Shown piece after piece: positions 53,808 through 63,253 of a stretch of DNA of 64,000 nt. Numbering within the stretch: the first letter of the stretch is position 1; every line of letters begins with the position of its first letter. The notes below the pieces were generated by a model. It made no database searches. It had not been told where the DNA came from and saw only the letters and a list, made by a program, of their open reading frames with translations. Origin of the DNA: Vibrio syngnathi (GTDB lineage Bacteria; Pseudomonadota; Gammaproteobacteria; Enterobacterales; Vibrionaceae); the NCBI RefSeq assembly GCF_002119525.1, contig NZ_CP017917.1, positions 124,001 to 188,000 on the forward strand. Reading direction: 5' to 3'. A program made the position numbers and the translations under genes.

Positions 53808-56630
53808 CTAGTCCTTGGCTGCTGACAATTTTTGCTTATTGCGTTTATTCAACAAGTAGTCCTTGCTCATCAAGCTGTTGTGTTGCCTTGTAAAGTCAGG
53901 CTTGGCAAACTGTAAATCTCGTAAGATGGCGTTATTTGGCTTTGGTTGAATCTCAAACTGCGCTTGTTTGTCGTTAACCGTGACCTGTTGTTGGTGACTG
54001 TCGATCATGATTTCCAACGATGGTGTTAATGGTGTCGAGATTACGGCAACAGACTCATGGTTTATGTCTAGCGTAAGCACCAATGTGATTTCGGGACTTA
54101 CCGTATCTTCTAGATTTGACTGAATCTTGTAATGAGAAATCCCATTTTTAGATTCAAATGACAGTCGTAGCTGGTTTCCTTGACCAAAAGGCAATGAAGC
54201 CACTAATTCACTCCAACAACATGGAAAATTTGGTGTTAGGTGTATCTGATTGTCCAATAAGCGTGGGCAATATCCCAAATAGTCCTGTTGCGCGTTACGA
54301 GCGTATTCTGAAACAGACCAGGCTTGTGCAAACGTGCCTGATTCTACAAGGTTGCGGTCATCTTCTTGATACGCATCCAAATTCTCACTCATTGTCCCTC
54401 TACAGCCTTGTGTAAGGATCTGTTTTGCCAAGTTTTTTGATAGTTGGTAACTGAGATCTTGCTGCTTAAACTTATTGAGCGCCGTAATGGTAAAGCCCGC
54501 ATTCCACCCCCAGATCGTCCCGTTGTGATAACCCGCATCCTTGTGGTACATGACTTGATTGTCGTGATAAGGATGAAAATCGACATGCTCTTGTTGTAAG
54601 GAGCAGATGCCCCATGGGAACAATAGCGTTTCTACCGCGTTCTTGACGATGTATTGCTCTCTTTCATTCTGATTAAGCTGATTTTTCTGAGGAATTGAAA
54701 TCGTCATCAACTGATTCGGGCGCACGCTATAATCAGGCACATCATCTTGTGATAAATGATCGGCTAGGCGATGGTTTTTACCATCCCAAAACTTGGTGGC
54801 GAAACTCTCTTTCACTTTTCCTGCTTGGATTGTCCAGCTCTTTTCTGATTCAGAGTCGCCCACCAGATTAGCGAGTTGAATAGCGCAGTTTAAGCTTTCA
54901 AACCACAAAGCTTGGATGTCATTGGCTTTAGGCCCGCGAGGAGACCAAGGTGTCATCCCATCAATTTTTGCATCCATCCACGTATCAGGGTGGCGATGTG
55001 CCATCAGACTGTCTTTATTCAGGCTGTCTTTATTTAAGCTACCTTCATTCAAGCCATCATTATTCAAGTAGTGTTTTTCGACACCCGTGATGAAACGCTT
55101 GAGAGTGGGATAAATGGCCTTAGCGAACGCCACATCGCCAGAGTAGTTGATGTACTCAAGGGCTTCACGAATCATCCAAGGAGTACCATCGGTGGTGTTA
55201 TAAATGATGTTCGTTTTACTCGTCACTCGGTTCGGGATTCGGCCGTAATTTTTGGAGTTTTCGTCGAGCATCTGCATGGACGCAAAGTTTTCAATGATCT
55301 CTTTTGCTTCACTAAACAGCCCGTTAACCAAGCTTGTGCCGGACAAGGCGATAAAGGTGTCGCGGCCCCAACAGTCCTTAAACCAAGGTAAGCCAGCCCA
55401 AATGCCCGTGCCAAATTCATGACTCACAAAGGTTCGGCTTGCAAGGCGCGACCACATGACGGCTTGGTTGTATTCAAGGTCGTTGGTCCACAAATAATTC
55501 TTGGTTAAGAACTCATAAACTCGCTGTTGGTGAAGAACGTGTTCGTTACTTTTGACCGCTTGATTAACCAATGAGCTAGCGGCTTCAAGAGTTTCAGCAA
55601 AGCCGAGATAGACGATGAGTTCAGTTTGGTTATCTGACGTCGTGAGCATGAATTTTGCGTTGCTCTCTGAGAGCTGAACTAGGTCGCGAAGTTCAGGGTG
55701 AGCGTCTAGCGAGATCTCTCGCGCATGTACTGCATGGTTGCTCGCGATGGCGATAAATCTTGGGCAGCCGTCTGGGCAAACTTGAGGGCTGAGTTCTATG
55801 ACGATGTTTGAGTCTGAAATATGAACTTTAGAGTGCGTTGTCGGTATGTTGAGTTCTGGAATTAGGCTTAAAGCGCTCGGTTTTGTTGATGAAACCGTAA
55901 GTGATACGAGTCTGGAACCTTGAATTAGGCTCAGCGACTCTCGACTATTCTCATAATGATGTTCAATACCATAAGGCGTCAGGCTGGCACGCTCAGCCTC
56001 TAACTTGTTATTGAATTTGCCATTGGTATAGCTGGCGAAGGTTCCCAGTATCCAACCTTGGTGGTGACGATATTTACCACCGTTTACATAGCTATAGGTT
56101 GCTCCATGATAGTAACCATCGACATTATCCCCGAACACAAACGGGAATGACTGTGTCTCTGAGATGGTGAGCTGCTGGAATAGTTGGTCATGTGGCATTG
56201 CAAATTCAGGGTGTTGCCAGCTAGGCTGCGACTCCGCAACTTCTATCAGATGTGCGTTAACAGGCTCGCGTTGAGGTGTTGATAGATCATTGTATTCCCC
56301 TTTGGTTACGGTGATCGTTGGCGTCGAAGAGCTGAATTGCACCTTCAAGGAGTATTGACCAGCGACAGCAGGAGAGAACAGTAGGTCGTTGCCAATGCCT
56401 TGTGTATTGATAAGCGGCATTGCTTGTTCCAATTCACAGAGAGTGGCTTCACTTTCATGCCCTGAAAGTGTCCATTGCTTGGTGCCATCTGAATCCGAAA
56501 TTTTGAAGCGATAAAGGTCGGTAGATAAGCATAGGTTTGCTCGATAGGAGCCGTCTTGCTCTTTGAACAATGGGGTGTCTAACCCCCAACCATTGAACGT
56601 ACCTTTTAGGTAAAGAGTAGGGATTTGCAT
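53808..56630 (-). CDS. GH133 amylo-alpha-1,6-glucosidase-like glycogen debranching protein, 940 aa
   Basis: An N-terminal pullulanase-type starch-binding segment (LYLKGTFNGWG) precedes an (alpha/alpha)6 debranching domain: GTGIWAGLPWFKDCWGRDTFIALSG, NYGRIPNRV, NTTDGTPWMIREALE, ETLLFPWGICSL and YHNGTIWGWNAGF. These fit the glucosidase half of eukaryotic debranching enzyme. I chose ATG 56630; a frame to 56678 begins with TTG inside the upstream malE terminator. No signal peptide. A short in-frame microrepeat (LNEGSLNKDSLNKDSL) lies around 55000-55070. Confidence 0.85.
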   Translation of the reverse strand: MQIPTLYLKGTFNGWGLDTPLFKEQDGSYRANLCLSTDLYRFKISDSDGTKQWTLSGHESEATLCELEQAMPLINTQGIGNDLLFSPAVAGQYSLKVQFSSSTPTITVTKGEYNDLSTPQREPVNAHLIEVAESQPSWQHPEFAMPHDQLFQQLTISETQSFPFVFGDNVDGYYHGATYSYVNGGKYRHHQGWILGTFASYTNGKFNNKLEAERASLTPYGIEHHYENSRESLSLIQGSRLVSLTVSSTKPSALSLIPELNIPTTHSKVHISDSNIVIELSPQVCPDGCPRFIAIASNHAVHAREISLDAHPELRDLVQLSESNAKFMLTTSDNQTELIVYLGFAETLEAASSLVNQAVKSNEHVLHQQRVYEFLTKNYLWTNDLEYNQAVMWSRLASRTFVSHEFGTGIWAGLPWFKDCWGRDTFIALSGTSLVNGLFSEAKEIIENFASMQMLDENSKNYGRIPNRVTSKTNIIYNTTDGTPWMIREALEYINYSGDVAFAKAIYPTLKRFITGVEKHYLNNDGLNEGSLNKDSLNKDSLMAHRHPDTWMDAKIDGMTPWSPRGPKANDIQALWFESLNCAIQLANLVGDSESEKSWTIQAGKVKESFATKFWDGKNHRLADHLSQDDVPDYSVRPNQLMTISIPQKNQLNQNEREQYIVKNAVETLLFPWGICSLQQEHVDFHPYHDNQVMYHKDAGYHNGTIWGWNAGFTITALNKFKQQDLSYQLSKNLAKQILTQGCRGTMSENLDAYQEDDRNLVESGTFAQAWSVSEYARNAQQDYLGYCPRLLDNQIHLTPNFPCCWSELVASLPFGQGNQLRLSFESKNGISHYKIQSNLEDTVSPEITLVLTLDINHESVAVISTPLTPSLEIMIDSHQQQVTVNDKQAQFEIQPKPNNAILRDLQFAKPDFTRQHNSLMSKDYLLNKRNKQKLSAAKD

Positions 56631-56650
56631 AGCGAGTTGATTTCCAAAAC

Positions 56651-56676
56651 AAAAAAGGCACAGCATGCGCTGTGCC
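56651..56676 (-). terminator. Terminator of malE
   Basis: GGCACAGC-GCAT-GCTGTGCC followed on the minus strand by TTTTTTG. It lies 33 bases past the malE stop and 21 bases before the GH133 start, so the second gene is read by partial readthrough or a local promoter. Confidence 0.88.
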
Positions 56677-56708
56677 AAAGGACAATAGGATATTAATATG
56701 AGGAAAGG

Positions 56709-57887
56709 TTATTTGGTAATTTGCTTAGCTGCTGTGTCTAGCGCTTCTCTAACGGTTTGCTTACCCTGCATTGCGTTATCGATAGCCGCACCTTCAGCGA
56801 ACCAGTAAGCCGTCATTTGCGGGATGTTTGGCATGATTTCGCCGTTTTCAGCATTCGTCATGGTTGATTTGATGCGATCATCGCTCTCAAGAATTTTTTG
56901 GAATGATTTTAGTGTTACCGCGCCAAGAGGCTTGTCATCATTCATGGTTTTCAGAGCGTCGTCTTGGAATAGGTAGTTTTCTAAGAACTCGACAGCAAGA
57001 TCAGTATTTGGACTCGCAGCATTGATACCCGCACTTAGGATTCCAACAAATGGGTTACCTTTACCGCCATTTAATGTTGGTAGTTCAGCAACGCCATAAT
57101 TAACACCAAGCTTGTCTAAGTTACCCCAAGACCAAGGGCCATTAATGGTCATTGCCACATTGCCATTGGTGAACTCTGCTTCTGCTACTGAGTAATCCAT
57201 ATTCGGGTTAACTACCCCTTGGTTTACCATATCAACTAAGAATTGAAGGCCGCGAACACCCGCTGCATTGTTAACACCTGTGCTTTTAGCGTCATAGCCT
57301 GTTGCTGTTTTTTCAAACGCAAAGGCACCACCGGCAGAGATCATCGGCCAAGTGAAGTACGCATTTTTTACATCCCACATGATGGCTTTTTTGTTTTGCT
57401 TAGCCATCTCTTTCTGAATGGCAGCAAGCTCTTCCCATGTTTTTGGTGGGTTTGGAAGTAGGTCTTTGTTGTAGATTAGAGAAGGTGCTTCGATTGCTAG
57501 AGGGTAGCCCACAACTTTACCGTTGACTGTCACCGCATCCCAACTGAAGTCGACAAGCTTTTCTTTGAATTCTTTACTTGGATTAAGTTCGTGAAGTAGC
57601 CCTGATTCTGCGTAGCCACCAAAACGGTCGTGTGCCCAGAAAATGATGTCAGGGCCGCCGCCAGTTGCTGCGTGTTGTTGGAATTTAGCTTCCAGTGAAT
57701 CTGGGTACTGAACGTTAATTTTTACACCAGTATCTTCTTCGAATTGTTTACCAATTTCAGCAAGCCCGGCATAACTTTTATCGCCGTTGATCCAGATTGT
57801 GATTTCACCTTCTTCCATAGCAAAAGCCGGTGCATTGAAAAGAGCAGCAAGGGTACAAATAGACAGTGTTTTCAATAGAGGTTTCAT
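56709..57887 (-). CDS. malE: MalE, periplasmic maltose/maltodextrin-binding protein, 392 aa
   Basis: Signal peptide ([20 protein letters not shown]) then a solute-binding protein with MalE hallmarks: [67 protein letters not shown] and YWFAEGAAI. Binds maltodextrins for an ABC importer. malF, malG and malK are not adjacent, which is unusual, so this may be a second malE copy or split system. Confidence 0.94.
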   Translation of the reverse strand: MKPLLKTLSICTLAALFNAPAFAMEEGEITIWINGDKSYAGLAEIGKQFEEDTGVKINVQYPDSLEAKFQQHAATGGGPDIIFWAHDRFGGYAESGLLHELNPSKEFKEKLVDFSWDAVTVNGKVVGYPLAIEAPSLIYNKDLLPNPPKTWEELAAIQKEMAKQNKKAIMWDVKNAYFTWPMISAGGAFAFEKTATGYDAKSTGVNNAAGVRGLQFLVDMVNQGVVNPNMDYSVAEAEFTNGNVAMTINGPWSWGNLDKLGVNYGVAELPTLNGGKGNPFVGILSAGINAASPNTDLAVEFLENYLFQDDALKTMNDDKPLGAVTLKSFQKILESDDRIKSTMTNAENGEIMPNIPQMTAYWFAEGAAIDNAMQGKQTVREALDTAAKQITK

Positions 57888-58411
57888 AGTTTTATTCCAT
57901 ATTCAGAAGGTTATCCATAACGATAATCACTTCTATCAGTTCTTATTATCTGAGAGTGATTTTAGCGATTTCCTCTCTTCTTGAGAAATAGGTAAACAGG
58001 TAAGAGATATAGTAAAAATCTATATCATTATGGTGAGCCTAGTATTTTGGAGGCAGTGGGTAGCTTTTGTGATGTTGAACGTGAAAAGAAATGTGAAGAC
58101 GGGCTCAAACAAATTGATGGTGATTTGGCTATCGCTCGCTAAGAAGAGCGTTGCGTATATTGGCTTATGTGATGTCGGATCCAATATACGGATATGTCGA
58201 GTTAAATGTACGTTTATGTTGGAGCTAATATTTCGCTATGTCGGCTAAATATGTGGCTATGACAGTTAAGTTTTTTCGCTAAAGAACAACGAAAAAGGCA
58301 AGGGGTTACCTTGCCTTTGTTCGTGGACTAGCTCTTATGGTGCTATAGCTTCATAGCTTCATAGCTTCATAGTTTGATGCTTTATAGCTTTACAGCGAAT
58401 GCCTCATAGCT
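57888..58411. other. 524-bp intergenic region between malE and alpha-glucosidase
   Basis: The malE promoter must lie at the left; I see no MalT box. Around 58150-58260 there are loosely repeated TATGTCGG/TATGTCGA units separated by TAAATATG-like spacers, of unknown meaning. The right part holds the alpha-glucosidase terminator and short TATGAAGC repeats. Confidence 0.5.
58294..58318 (-). terminator. Terminator after alpha-glucosidase
   Basis: AAAGGCAAGG / CCTTGCCTTT perfect stem, five-base loop, followed on the minus strand by TTTC. Confidence 0.82.
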
Positions 58412-58438
58412 TTACAGTTTTAAAGCGAAAGCTTCATA
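58343..58438 (-). repeat. Tandem duplication across the alpha-glucosidase stop codon
   Basis: Read on the minus strand, two 30-base units follow each other: YEAFALKL-stop-S then, in the same frame, YEAFAVKL-stop-S. Beyond lie three copies of TATGAAGC. The first unit is the coding end of the gene; the second is untranslated unless the stop is bypassed. Coordinates are good to about one base. Confidence 0.8.
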
Positions 58439-60043
58439 AGGGGCTAAGTTGAGTTGCGCGTCGAGGCTCGAAACCTCATCATAGTTTTTGATTAGGCAAG
58501 TTGCTGTTTGAGTACGATATTGCTCAGGGACGTCAAGCGTTAACGCTTCTCCAGAGAAGTTACATACGACAAATAGCTGCTCACCATCCAACTCACGTAC
58601 ATAGGCGAAAACCTTGTCGTGTTCTTCAAAAACAGGAATGAATGAACCGTAGACAATCGCTGGGTGAGCTTTTCGTAACTCTATCAATGTCTTGTAGTGA
58701 TAAAATATGGAACTTGGATCAGCCAACGCACTTTCGACGTTGATCTCTGGGTAGTTTGGATTCAGCTCAATCCAAGGTGTTCCGTCAGAGAAGCCTGCAT
58801 TAGTTTGGTTGTTCCAGTGCATGGGTGTTCTAGCGTTGTCACGGCTGTTCTCGTGAATGGCGTCCATCATGTGTTCATGAGTGACACCCGATTCCGTTTT
58901 TACTTTATAGAAATTGTGCGTTTCAATATCTTTATATTGGTCTAGATTGTCAAAAGCGACATTGGTCATGCCAATCTCTTCACCTTGATAAATGTAAGGT
59001 GTGCCTTTTAAGAAGTGCAAACACGTCGCCAGCATTTTTGCTGACTCAACTCGGAAATGTTTGTCATCACCGTATTTTGAAACCAAACGTGGCAAATCGT
59101 GGTTGTTCCAAAAAAGGGAATTCCAACCACCATCGGCCAGCTCTAGCTGCCACTTGGTCAGCACATTTTTGAACTCTCGAAGATCAAGCGGAATAGGGTT
59201 CCATTTGTCACCGTTCTCCCATGTCAGGGTAATGTGCTCAAATTGGAACACCATAGAAAGTTCATTTCTATCTTGTCCACTATATAGCTTGGCTATTTCT
59301 GGTGTTGCGTCCCAAGTTTCTCCTACGGTTAACAAATCCTTGTTACCAAAGGTCGCCTGATTCATTTGTTGTAATAGCTTGTGCAGCCTTGGTCCGTTCC
59401 CAGTGATTCCTTTATCGATCTCTTTACCAATAAGATCAATCACATCTAATCGGAAGCCGCCGATGCCAAGGTCAATCCACCAGTTCATCATGGTATGAAC
59501 TTCTTCTTGAACCTTAGGGTTTTCCCAGTTCAAATCTGGCTGACGTTTCGAGAATAGATGGAAGTAATATTGTTGTGTGAGTTCATCCCACTGCCAAGCA
59601 CTTCCGCCAAAGATAGAGCCTTGGTCATCCGGTGCATTGCCATCCGGTTTTGCATCGCGCCAGATGTAATAGTCTCGATACGGATTATCCTTTGAAGAGC
59701 GTGCTTGCTCGAACCAACGGTGCTCATCTGACGTATGGTTTACCACTAGATCCATAACAATCTTAATGTCACGTTCCTTCGCTTCATCCATCAGGTGTTT
59801 CATCTCTTCCATCGTGCCAAACTCTTCAGCAATCGCTTGGTAGTCGGAGATGTCGTAGCCGTTATCGTCCATTGGAGATTGATAAACAGGGGAGAGCCAA
59901 ATGACATTAATGCCCAGTTCTTTGAGGTAATCGAGTTTGCTGATGATTCCATTTAGGTCACCGATACCGTCATTGTTCGAGTCTAAAAAGCTACGCGGGT
60001 AAATTTGGTAGACCACTGCGTCATGCCACCATTTCTGTTCCAT
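58412..60043 (-). CDS. GH13 alpha-glucosidase / oligo-1,6-glucosidase, 543 aa
   Basis: GH13 barrel: VVYQIYPRSFLDSNNDGIGDLNGI, DLVVNHTSDEH, GGFRLDVIDLIGKE (nucleophile Asp), LTVGETWDATPE (acid/base Glu), WNNHDLPR. The QIYPRSFxDSNxDGIGD start and ENSRDNARTPMHW motif mark the oligo-1,6-glucosidase / alpha-glucosidase group. No signal peptide. It cleaves terminal glucose from short maltodextrins or isomaltose. ATG 60043 is chosen; a GTG at 60055 is in frame. Divergent from a LysR gene. Confidence 0.92.
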   Translation of the reverse strand: MEQKWWHDAVVYQIYPRSFLDSNNDGIGDLNGIISKLDYLKELGINVIWLSPVYQSPMDDNGYDISDYQAIAEEFGTMEEMKHLMDEAKERDIKIVMDLVVNHTSDEHRWFEQARSSKDNPYRDYYIWRDAKPDGNAPDDQGSIFGGSAWQWDELTQQYYFHLFSKRQPDLNWENPKVQEEVHTMMNWWIDLGIGGFRLDVIDLIGKEIDKGITGNGPRLHKLLQQMNQATFGNKDLLTVGETWDATPEIAKLYSGQDRNELSMVFQFEHITLTWENGDKWNPIPLDLREFKNVLTKWQLELADGGWNSLFWNNHDLPRLVSKYGDDKHFRVESAKMLATCLHFLKGTPYIYQGEEIGMTNVAFDNLDQYKDIETHNFYKVKTESGVTHEHMMDAIHENSRDNARTPMHWNNQTNAGFSDGTPWIELNPNYPEINVESALADPSSIFYHYKTLIELRKAHPAIVYGSFIPVFEEHDKVFAYVRELDGEQLFVVCNFSGEALTLDVPEQYRTQTATCLIKNYDEVSSLDAQLNLAPYEAFALKL

Positions 60044-60237
60044 CTCGATATCCACTTAATAAGTTAATTGACCTTACTATAGTGATTTCACCTTTCTGTG
60101 GGAAATAGCATTACTAATGCTCTCTATAGAAAAATCCTATATCATGAGCTCTATCCGCTGCACGCTGTGTTCAGTGGTTTAATTTGTTGAATTTCTAACC
60201 TCGCATTTTGTGATCGAATGCAAACTAAGAGAATCCT

Positions 60238-61155
60238 ATGAACAAGCTATACCGATACTTTCTGATGGTTGCGCATACTGGCAGTATTAAAGGTGCCGCG
60301 GAAAAGCTGAATATTAGCCAGCCCTCCTTGACCGCTGCGATCAAAAAATTAGAGAGTGATGTTGGTGTGGCTATTTTTACTCGTAAGTCAAAAGGCGTTG
60401 AGCTTACCGAGTACGGATTGTTGTTTCGGGAGTTTGCCCAAGAACAGCAAGAAAAGCATCTGTCGTTAATGCACCGCTTTACTGACATGCAGCAGCGCCA
60501 ATCCGGTAAATTGAAACTCGGCACCGGTGAAGCTTGGTGGGAACAATTTGTTTGCGAGGCGGTTGAGGAATACAAGCAACAAGAACAAATGGGCTCGCTA
60601 CATTTAGAGTTCGGTAACAACTTGTCTTTGATGCACCACTTGGTTCAAGGCGATATCGACTTGTTTGTTGGCCATGAAATCTATGGGCTGCATGAGCGAT
60701 GCAAAGTAACGTTTTACCCACTCTTTCAAGACAAAGAAGCGGTGTTTGTTCGAGCTAACCATCCATTGTTAATGAAGAAAAACTTAGACCCGATCTTGTT
60801 AAGGCGTGAGACATTAGCGTTTCCAATCCTCCAAGTGACCCCCGATCACTCTAGACATAACTCTGTACTGTCTGATCACGTAAATTCACAGCCTGGTGGG
60901 CGTGATACTGAGGAGGTTGGGCGAGATGTCTATGACGTTGACTCTCTTTTTGCGAGCTTAGATATGTTAAGGATGTCTGATGCTGTCATGCCATACAGTC
61001 ATAAAATGTGTGACTGGATGAAAGACAAAGGCTTCGAAACCTTACTGATTGACGATTCTAAGCTAGGAAACGTTGGCCTTTACGCGAAGCAGGGAGCGGA
61101 AGACCTTAAGATTAAGACGTTCATTGAGATCTTACAAAAAGCCAACTTTGATTAA
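60238..61155 (+). CDS. LysR family transcriptional regulator, 305 aa
   Basis: Helix-turn-helix (YFLMVAHTGSIKGAAEKLNISQPSLTAAIKKLESDVG) and a LysR substrate-binding domain with normal length. It is divergent from the alpha-glucosidase gene with 194 bases between. It may control that gene, though classical maltose genes are MalT regulated; the ligand is unknown. A short polar insertion with GGRDTEEVGRD (about aa 222-232) is unusual for the family. Confidence 0.9.
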   Translation: MNKLYRYFLMVAHTGSIKGAAEKLNISQPSLTAAIKKLESDVGVAIFTRKSKGVELTEYGLLFREFAQEQQEKHLSLMHRFTDMQQRQSGKLKLGTGEAWWEQFVCEAVEEYKQQEQMGSLHLEFGNNLSLMHHLVQGDIDLFVGHEIYGLHERCKVTFYPLFQDKEAVFVRANHPLLMKKNLDPILLRRETLAFPILQVTPDHSRHNSVLSDHVNSQPGGRDTEEVGRDVYDVDSLFASLDMLRMSDAVMPYSHKMCDWMKDKGFETLLIDDSKLGNVGLYAKQGAEDLKIKTFIEILQKANFD

Positions 61156-61328
61156 GCATTGCATGAAATACGAAACTCGTTTGGGTAAGAGTCCAGTCTT
61201 GGTTGTGCAGAGCGGTTTAAATAAAGTCTAAATTTGAACTAGTAGTGATCGGGTAGTACAATATAGCTATTGAATGAGTGATGACATTCAACTAACTAAA
61301 GCAACAAATACAAACAGGGTGAGTGATT

Positions 61329-61577
61329 ATGGACACAGCAAATGTAGAAACCGTCAGTTTCTTAAAAAAAAATGCGGCTAACTTGCCTTTAAGTGAACCA
61401 CTAACGATCACGCAAAATGGAAAACCTACGTATGTAGTTGAGTCGTATGAAGACCATAAAAAACGTCAAGATGCCATTGCGCTAATGAAACTGGTTAGCT
61501 TTGCAAAAAATGATGTTGTTCAAGATCGTGTAACTTCGTCTAGAGATTTAAGAAGTCGATTAGCTGCCCGTAAGTAA
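61329..61577 (+). CDS. Phd/YefM-type antitoxin, 82 aa
   Basis: Small protein of the Phd/YefM fold: ETVSFLKKNAANLPLSEPLTITQNGKPTYVVESYEDHKKRQD, followed by a helical, charged C-terminus that would wrap the toxin. ATG 61329 is preceded by AGGGTGAG. It is 11 bases before the toxin gene. The N-terminal part should bind operator DNA in the upstream gap (61156-61328). Confidence 0.88.
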   Translation: MDTANVETVSFLKKNAANLPLSEPLTITQNGKPTYVVESYEDHKKRQDAIALMKLVSFAKNDVVQDRVTSSRDLRSRLAARK

Positions 61578-61588
61578 CAAAGGTAAAT

Positions 61589-61927
61589 ATGACTCATAAA
61601 GTAGAAATTCAATACACGGAAACATTTGAAAATTCGCTAAATGATTCGATTGATCACCTAACTCAATGGAATGATGAAAAATCAGTCATTGAAGGGATTG
61701 AGAGTCTTTTAGATGCCTTTGAAGAAAATGTGAGCCATAACCCTAACATGTACTCTAGATGTTCTGAGCTTGTAGGGTTGGGGGTCACTAGTATCAGAGA
61801 GTTCAAAAAATCGGGCTTTAGGCTGTTTTATGAGGTGAATAATGGCACGGTTATAGGCCTGGTCTTATTAAGGCAAAAACAAGACATATCAATGGCTCTC
61901 GTTGATTATTGCATCATACATAAATAA
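61589..61927 (+). CDS. RelE/ParE superfamily toxin, 112 aa
   Basis: ParE/RelE fold pattern: KVEIQYTETFENSLNDSIDHL, then SRCSELVGLGVTSIREFKKSGFRLFYEV and VIGLVLLRQKQDI. It follows the antitoxin by 11 bases, typical of type II modules. The target (ribosome-bound mRNA for RelE types or gyrase for ParE types) cannot be told apart from sequence. Confidence 0.88.
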   Translation: MTHKVEIQYTETFENSLNDSIDHLTQWNDEKSVIEGIESLLDAFEENVSHNPNMYSRCSELVGLGVTSIREFKKSGFRLFYEVNNGTVIGLVLLRQKQDISMALVDYCIIHK

Positions 61928-61960
61928 AGTTATAGCAGAGATTTATCTGATGTACTTATA

Positions 61961-61990
61961 ACCCCGTTTAGTGACTTACGGGGTGTGTTT
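61961..61990 (+). terminator. Terminator after the toxin-antitoxin pair
   Basis: ACCCCGT / ACGGGGT stem, 10-base loop, then GTGTTTTA. Confidence 0.6.
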
Positions 61991-62092
61991 TAATTCGAGT
62001 TAAGCGGCTGTTGTTAAAAAGCTTTATGATGTGTTCGCTTTAAAATCCAAAGGCTATCAGCCGTAATAGAAAGCCCCTCTACACCCATTCGC

Positions 62093-62338
62093 TTACTCTT
62101 TGGTCTGGTGACCTGTTTTCTGCACAAACTTTTGCATAGCCTCAGCGAAGGTTGTTGCCCCACCTTTAGCTTGAACCTGTACCACCTTATACCCCAATTT
62201 TTCTAGTGCTTGGCGCTCTACTAAAACAGCGTCATCGTCTTGCTGGCTGCCCTGTGCTGGCTGATGAAGGTAACACCCTTCGAGTTGACCATCTTCGACC
62301 AGTTGGTGGTGTTTCAGTGCATTGATATCAAAATTCAT
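62093..62338 (-). CDS. Hypothetical protein, 81 aa
   Basis: Small acidic/neutral protein (MNFDINALKHHQLVEDGQLEGCYL...). Two parts are visible: a short strand-rich N-terminus and a helix-strand-helix ending VERQALEKLGYKVVQVQAKGGATTFAEAMQKF. No known domain. Good codon usage and a start at 62338 support a real gene. Confidence 0.6.
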   Translation of the reverse strand: MNFDINALKHHQLVEDGQLEGCYLHQPAQGSQQDDDAVLVERQALEKLGYKVVQVQAKGGATTFAEAMQKFVQKTGHQTKE

Positions 62339-62699
62339 AATCAGTCTTTTCGTTTAAATGGGGATACCTGCGGCAAAGCCTGTAAGTATCGATAGTTTTC
62401 TTGTTTGTACCATAAGGCATTTTAACCATAAAAAGCGAATCGAAAAACAGTAAACCAGTGGAATGTAATCGGGAGCTGTTAACCTCAGAAAAGGGATGAG
62501 GTAATTGAGATCGTGCTAGCACGTTTTTGGACAGAACTTTGTCAGTGGTTTTGCTAAATTAGCAATTCATTAATAACTTGAGGTATGGCAAAGTGAAAAA
62601 TTGTGAATTAAACCTCATTAGAATTGTTGTGTAAATCGGATAGATACCCTTGGGCATGCCCAGGGGTATCTACTTTATTTGTTCAAGTCACCCATGCGC
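62339..62699. other. 361-bp gap between hypothetical gene and Sel1 gene
   Basis: Mostly A/T-rich DNA. At 62643-62670 GATACCC-TTGGGC pairs with GCCCAGGGGTATC (one wobble) in a near-perfect hairpin just past the Sel1 gene, probably its terminator although the U-tract is weak. A 64-codon open frame at 62328-62522 on the minus strand is not convincing. Confidence 0.5.
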
Positions 62700-63188
62700 T
62701 TAAAGACACTTTTTGTAGTTGGACCGTACACATTCATGAGCAATTTTTTGGAGGTTTAATACATCTTTAGAAGTTAACTTAGTACTTAAAACTGATAGCA
62801 TTCTATCACCGACAGAAGGGCCATTATTTAACTTTGAAACGTACCCCCAGACATATGCTTTTGAAAAATCTTGGGGAACACCTTTACCATCTTTATACAA
62901 AGATCCTAAATGCAATTGAGCAATCGCAATACCTTGATTTGCAGAAAGCTCGTAATACTGACGTGCTAAAGTGAAATTTGATTTGTTCCAATCATTAATT
63001 CTGCCAATTTGAAATTGAGATAAAGCGTGATCGTTCTCTGCTGCCTGACTAAACAATTTTAATGCTTGTTCTTCATCTGACATCATTAACCCAATCGCTT
63101 CTTGATATATTTGCTCCGTAGAACGTTTAGTTTCAGCTAAAGCTGAAGTACAAAAACAAAGCAGGGTGACAAGTATACATTTATTCAT
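62700..63188 (-). CDS. Secreted Sel1-like repeat protein, 162 aa
   Basis: Signal peptide MNKCILVTLLCFCTSALA then two to three Sel1/TPR-like repeats (EQALKLFSQAAENDHALSQFQIGRI, ARQYYELSANQGIAIAQLHLGSLYKDGKG). Likely periplasmic, mediating protein-protein contact. I start at ATG 63188; the frame extends to 63260 without a better start and the signal peptide begins at 63188. Partner unknown. Confidence 0.82.
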   Translation of the reverse strand: MNKCILVTLLCFCTSALAETKRSTEQIYQEAIGLMMSDEEQALKLFSQAAENDHALSQFQIGRINDWNKSNFTLARQYYELSANQGIAIAQLHLGSLYKDGKGVPQDFSKAYVWGYVSKLNNGPSVGDRMLSVLSTKLTSKDVLNLQKIAHECVRSNYKKCL

Positions 63189-63253
63189 ATTAACCACTCT
63201 CGTATGACTAACCCATAGACTTGGATATAAAAAATTAAATAGTTTTACAGGTG

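Noticed and set aside
58030..58248. 72-codon open frame between malE and the alpha-glucosidase gene
   Set aside because: Composition follows the local repeats and there is no ribosome-binding site or domain.
62328..62522. 64-codon open frame on the minus strand
   Set aside because: It overlaps the start of the 81-aa gene, lacks a ribosome site and has no protein-like pattern.
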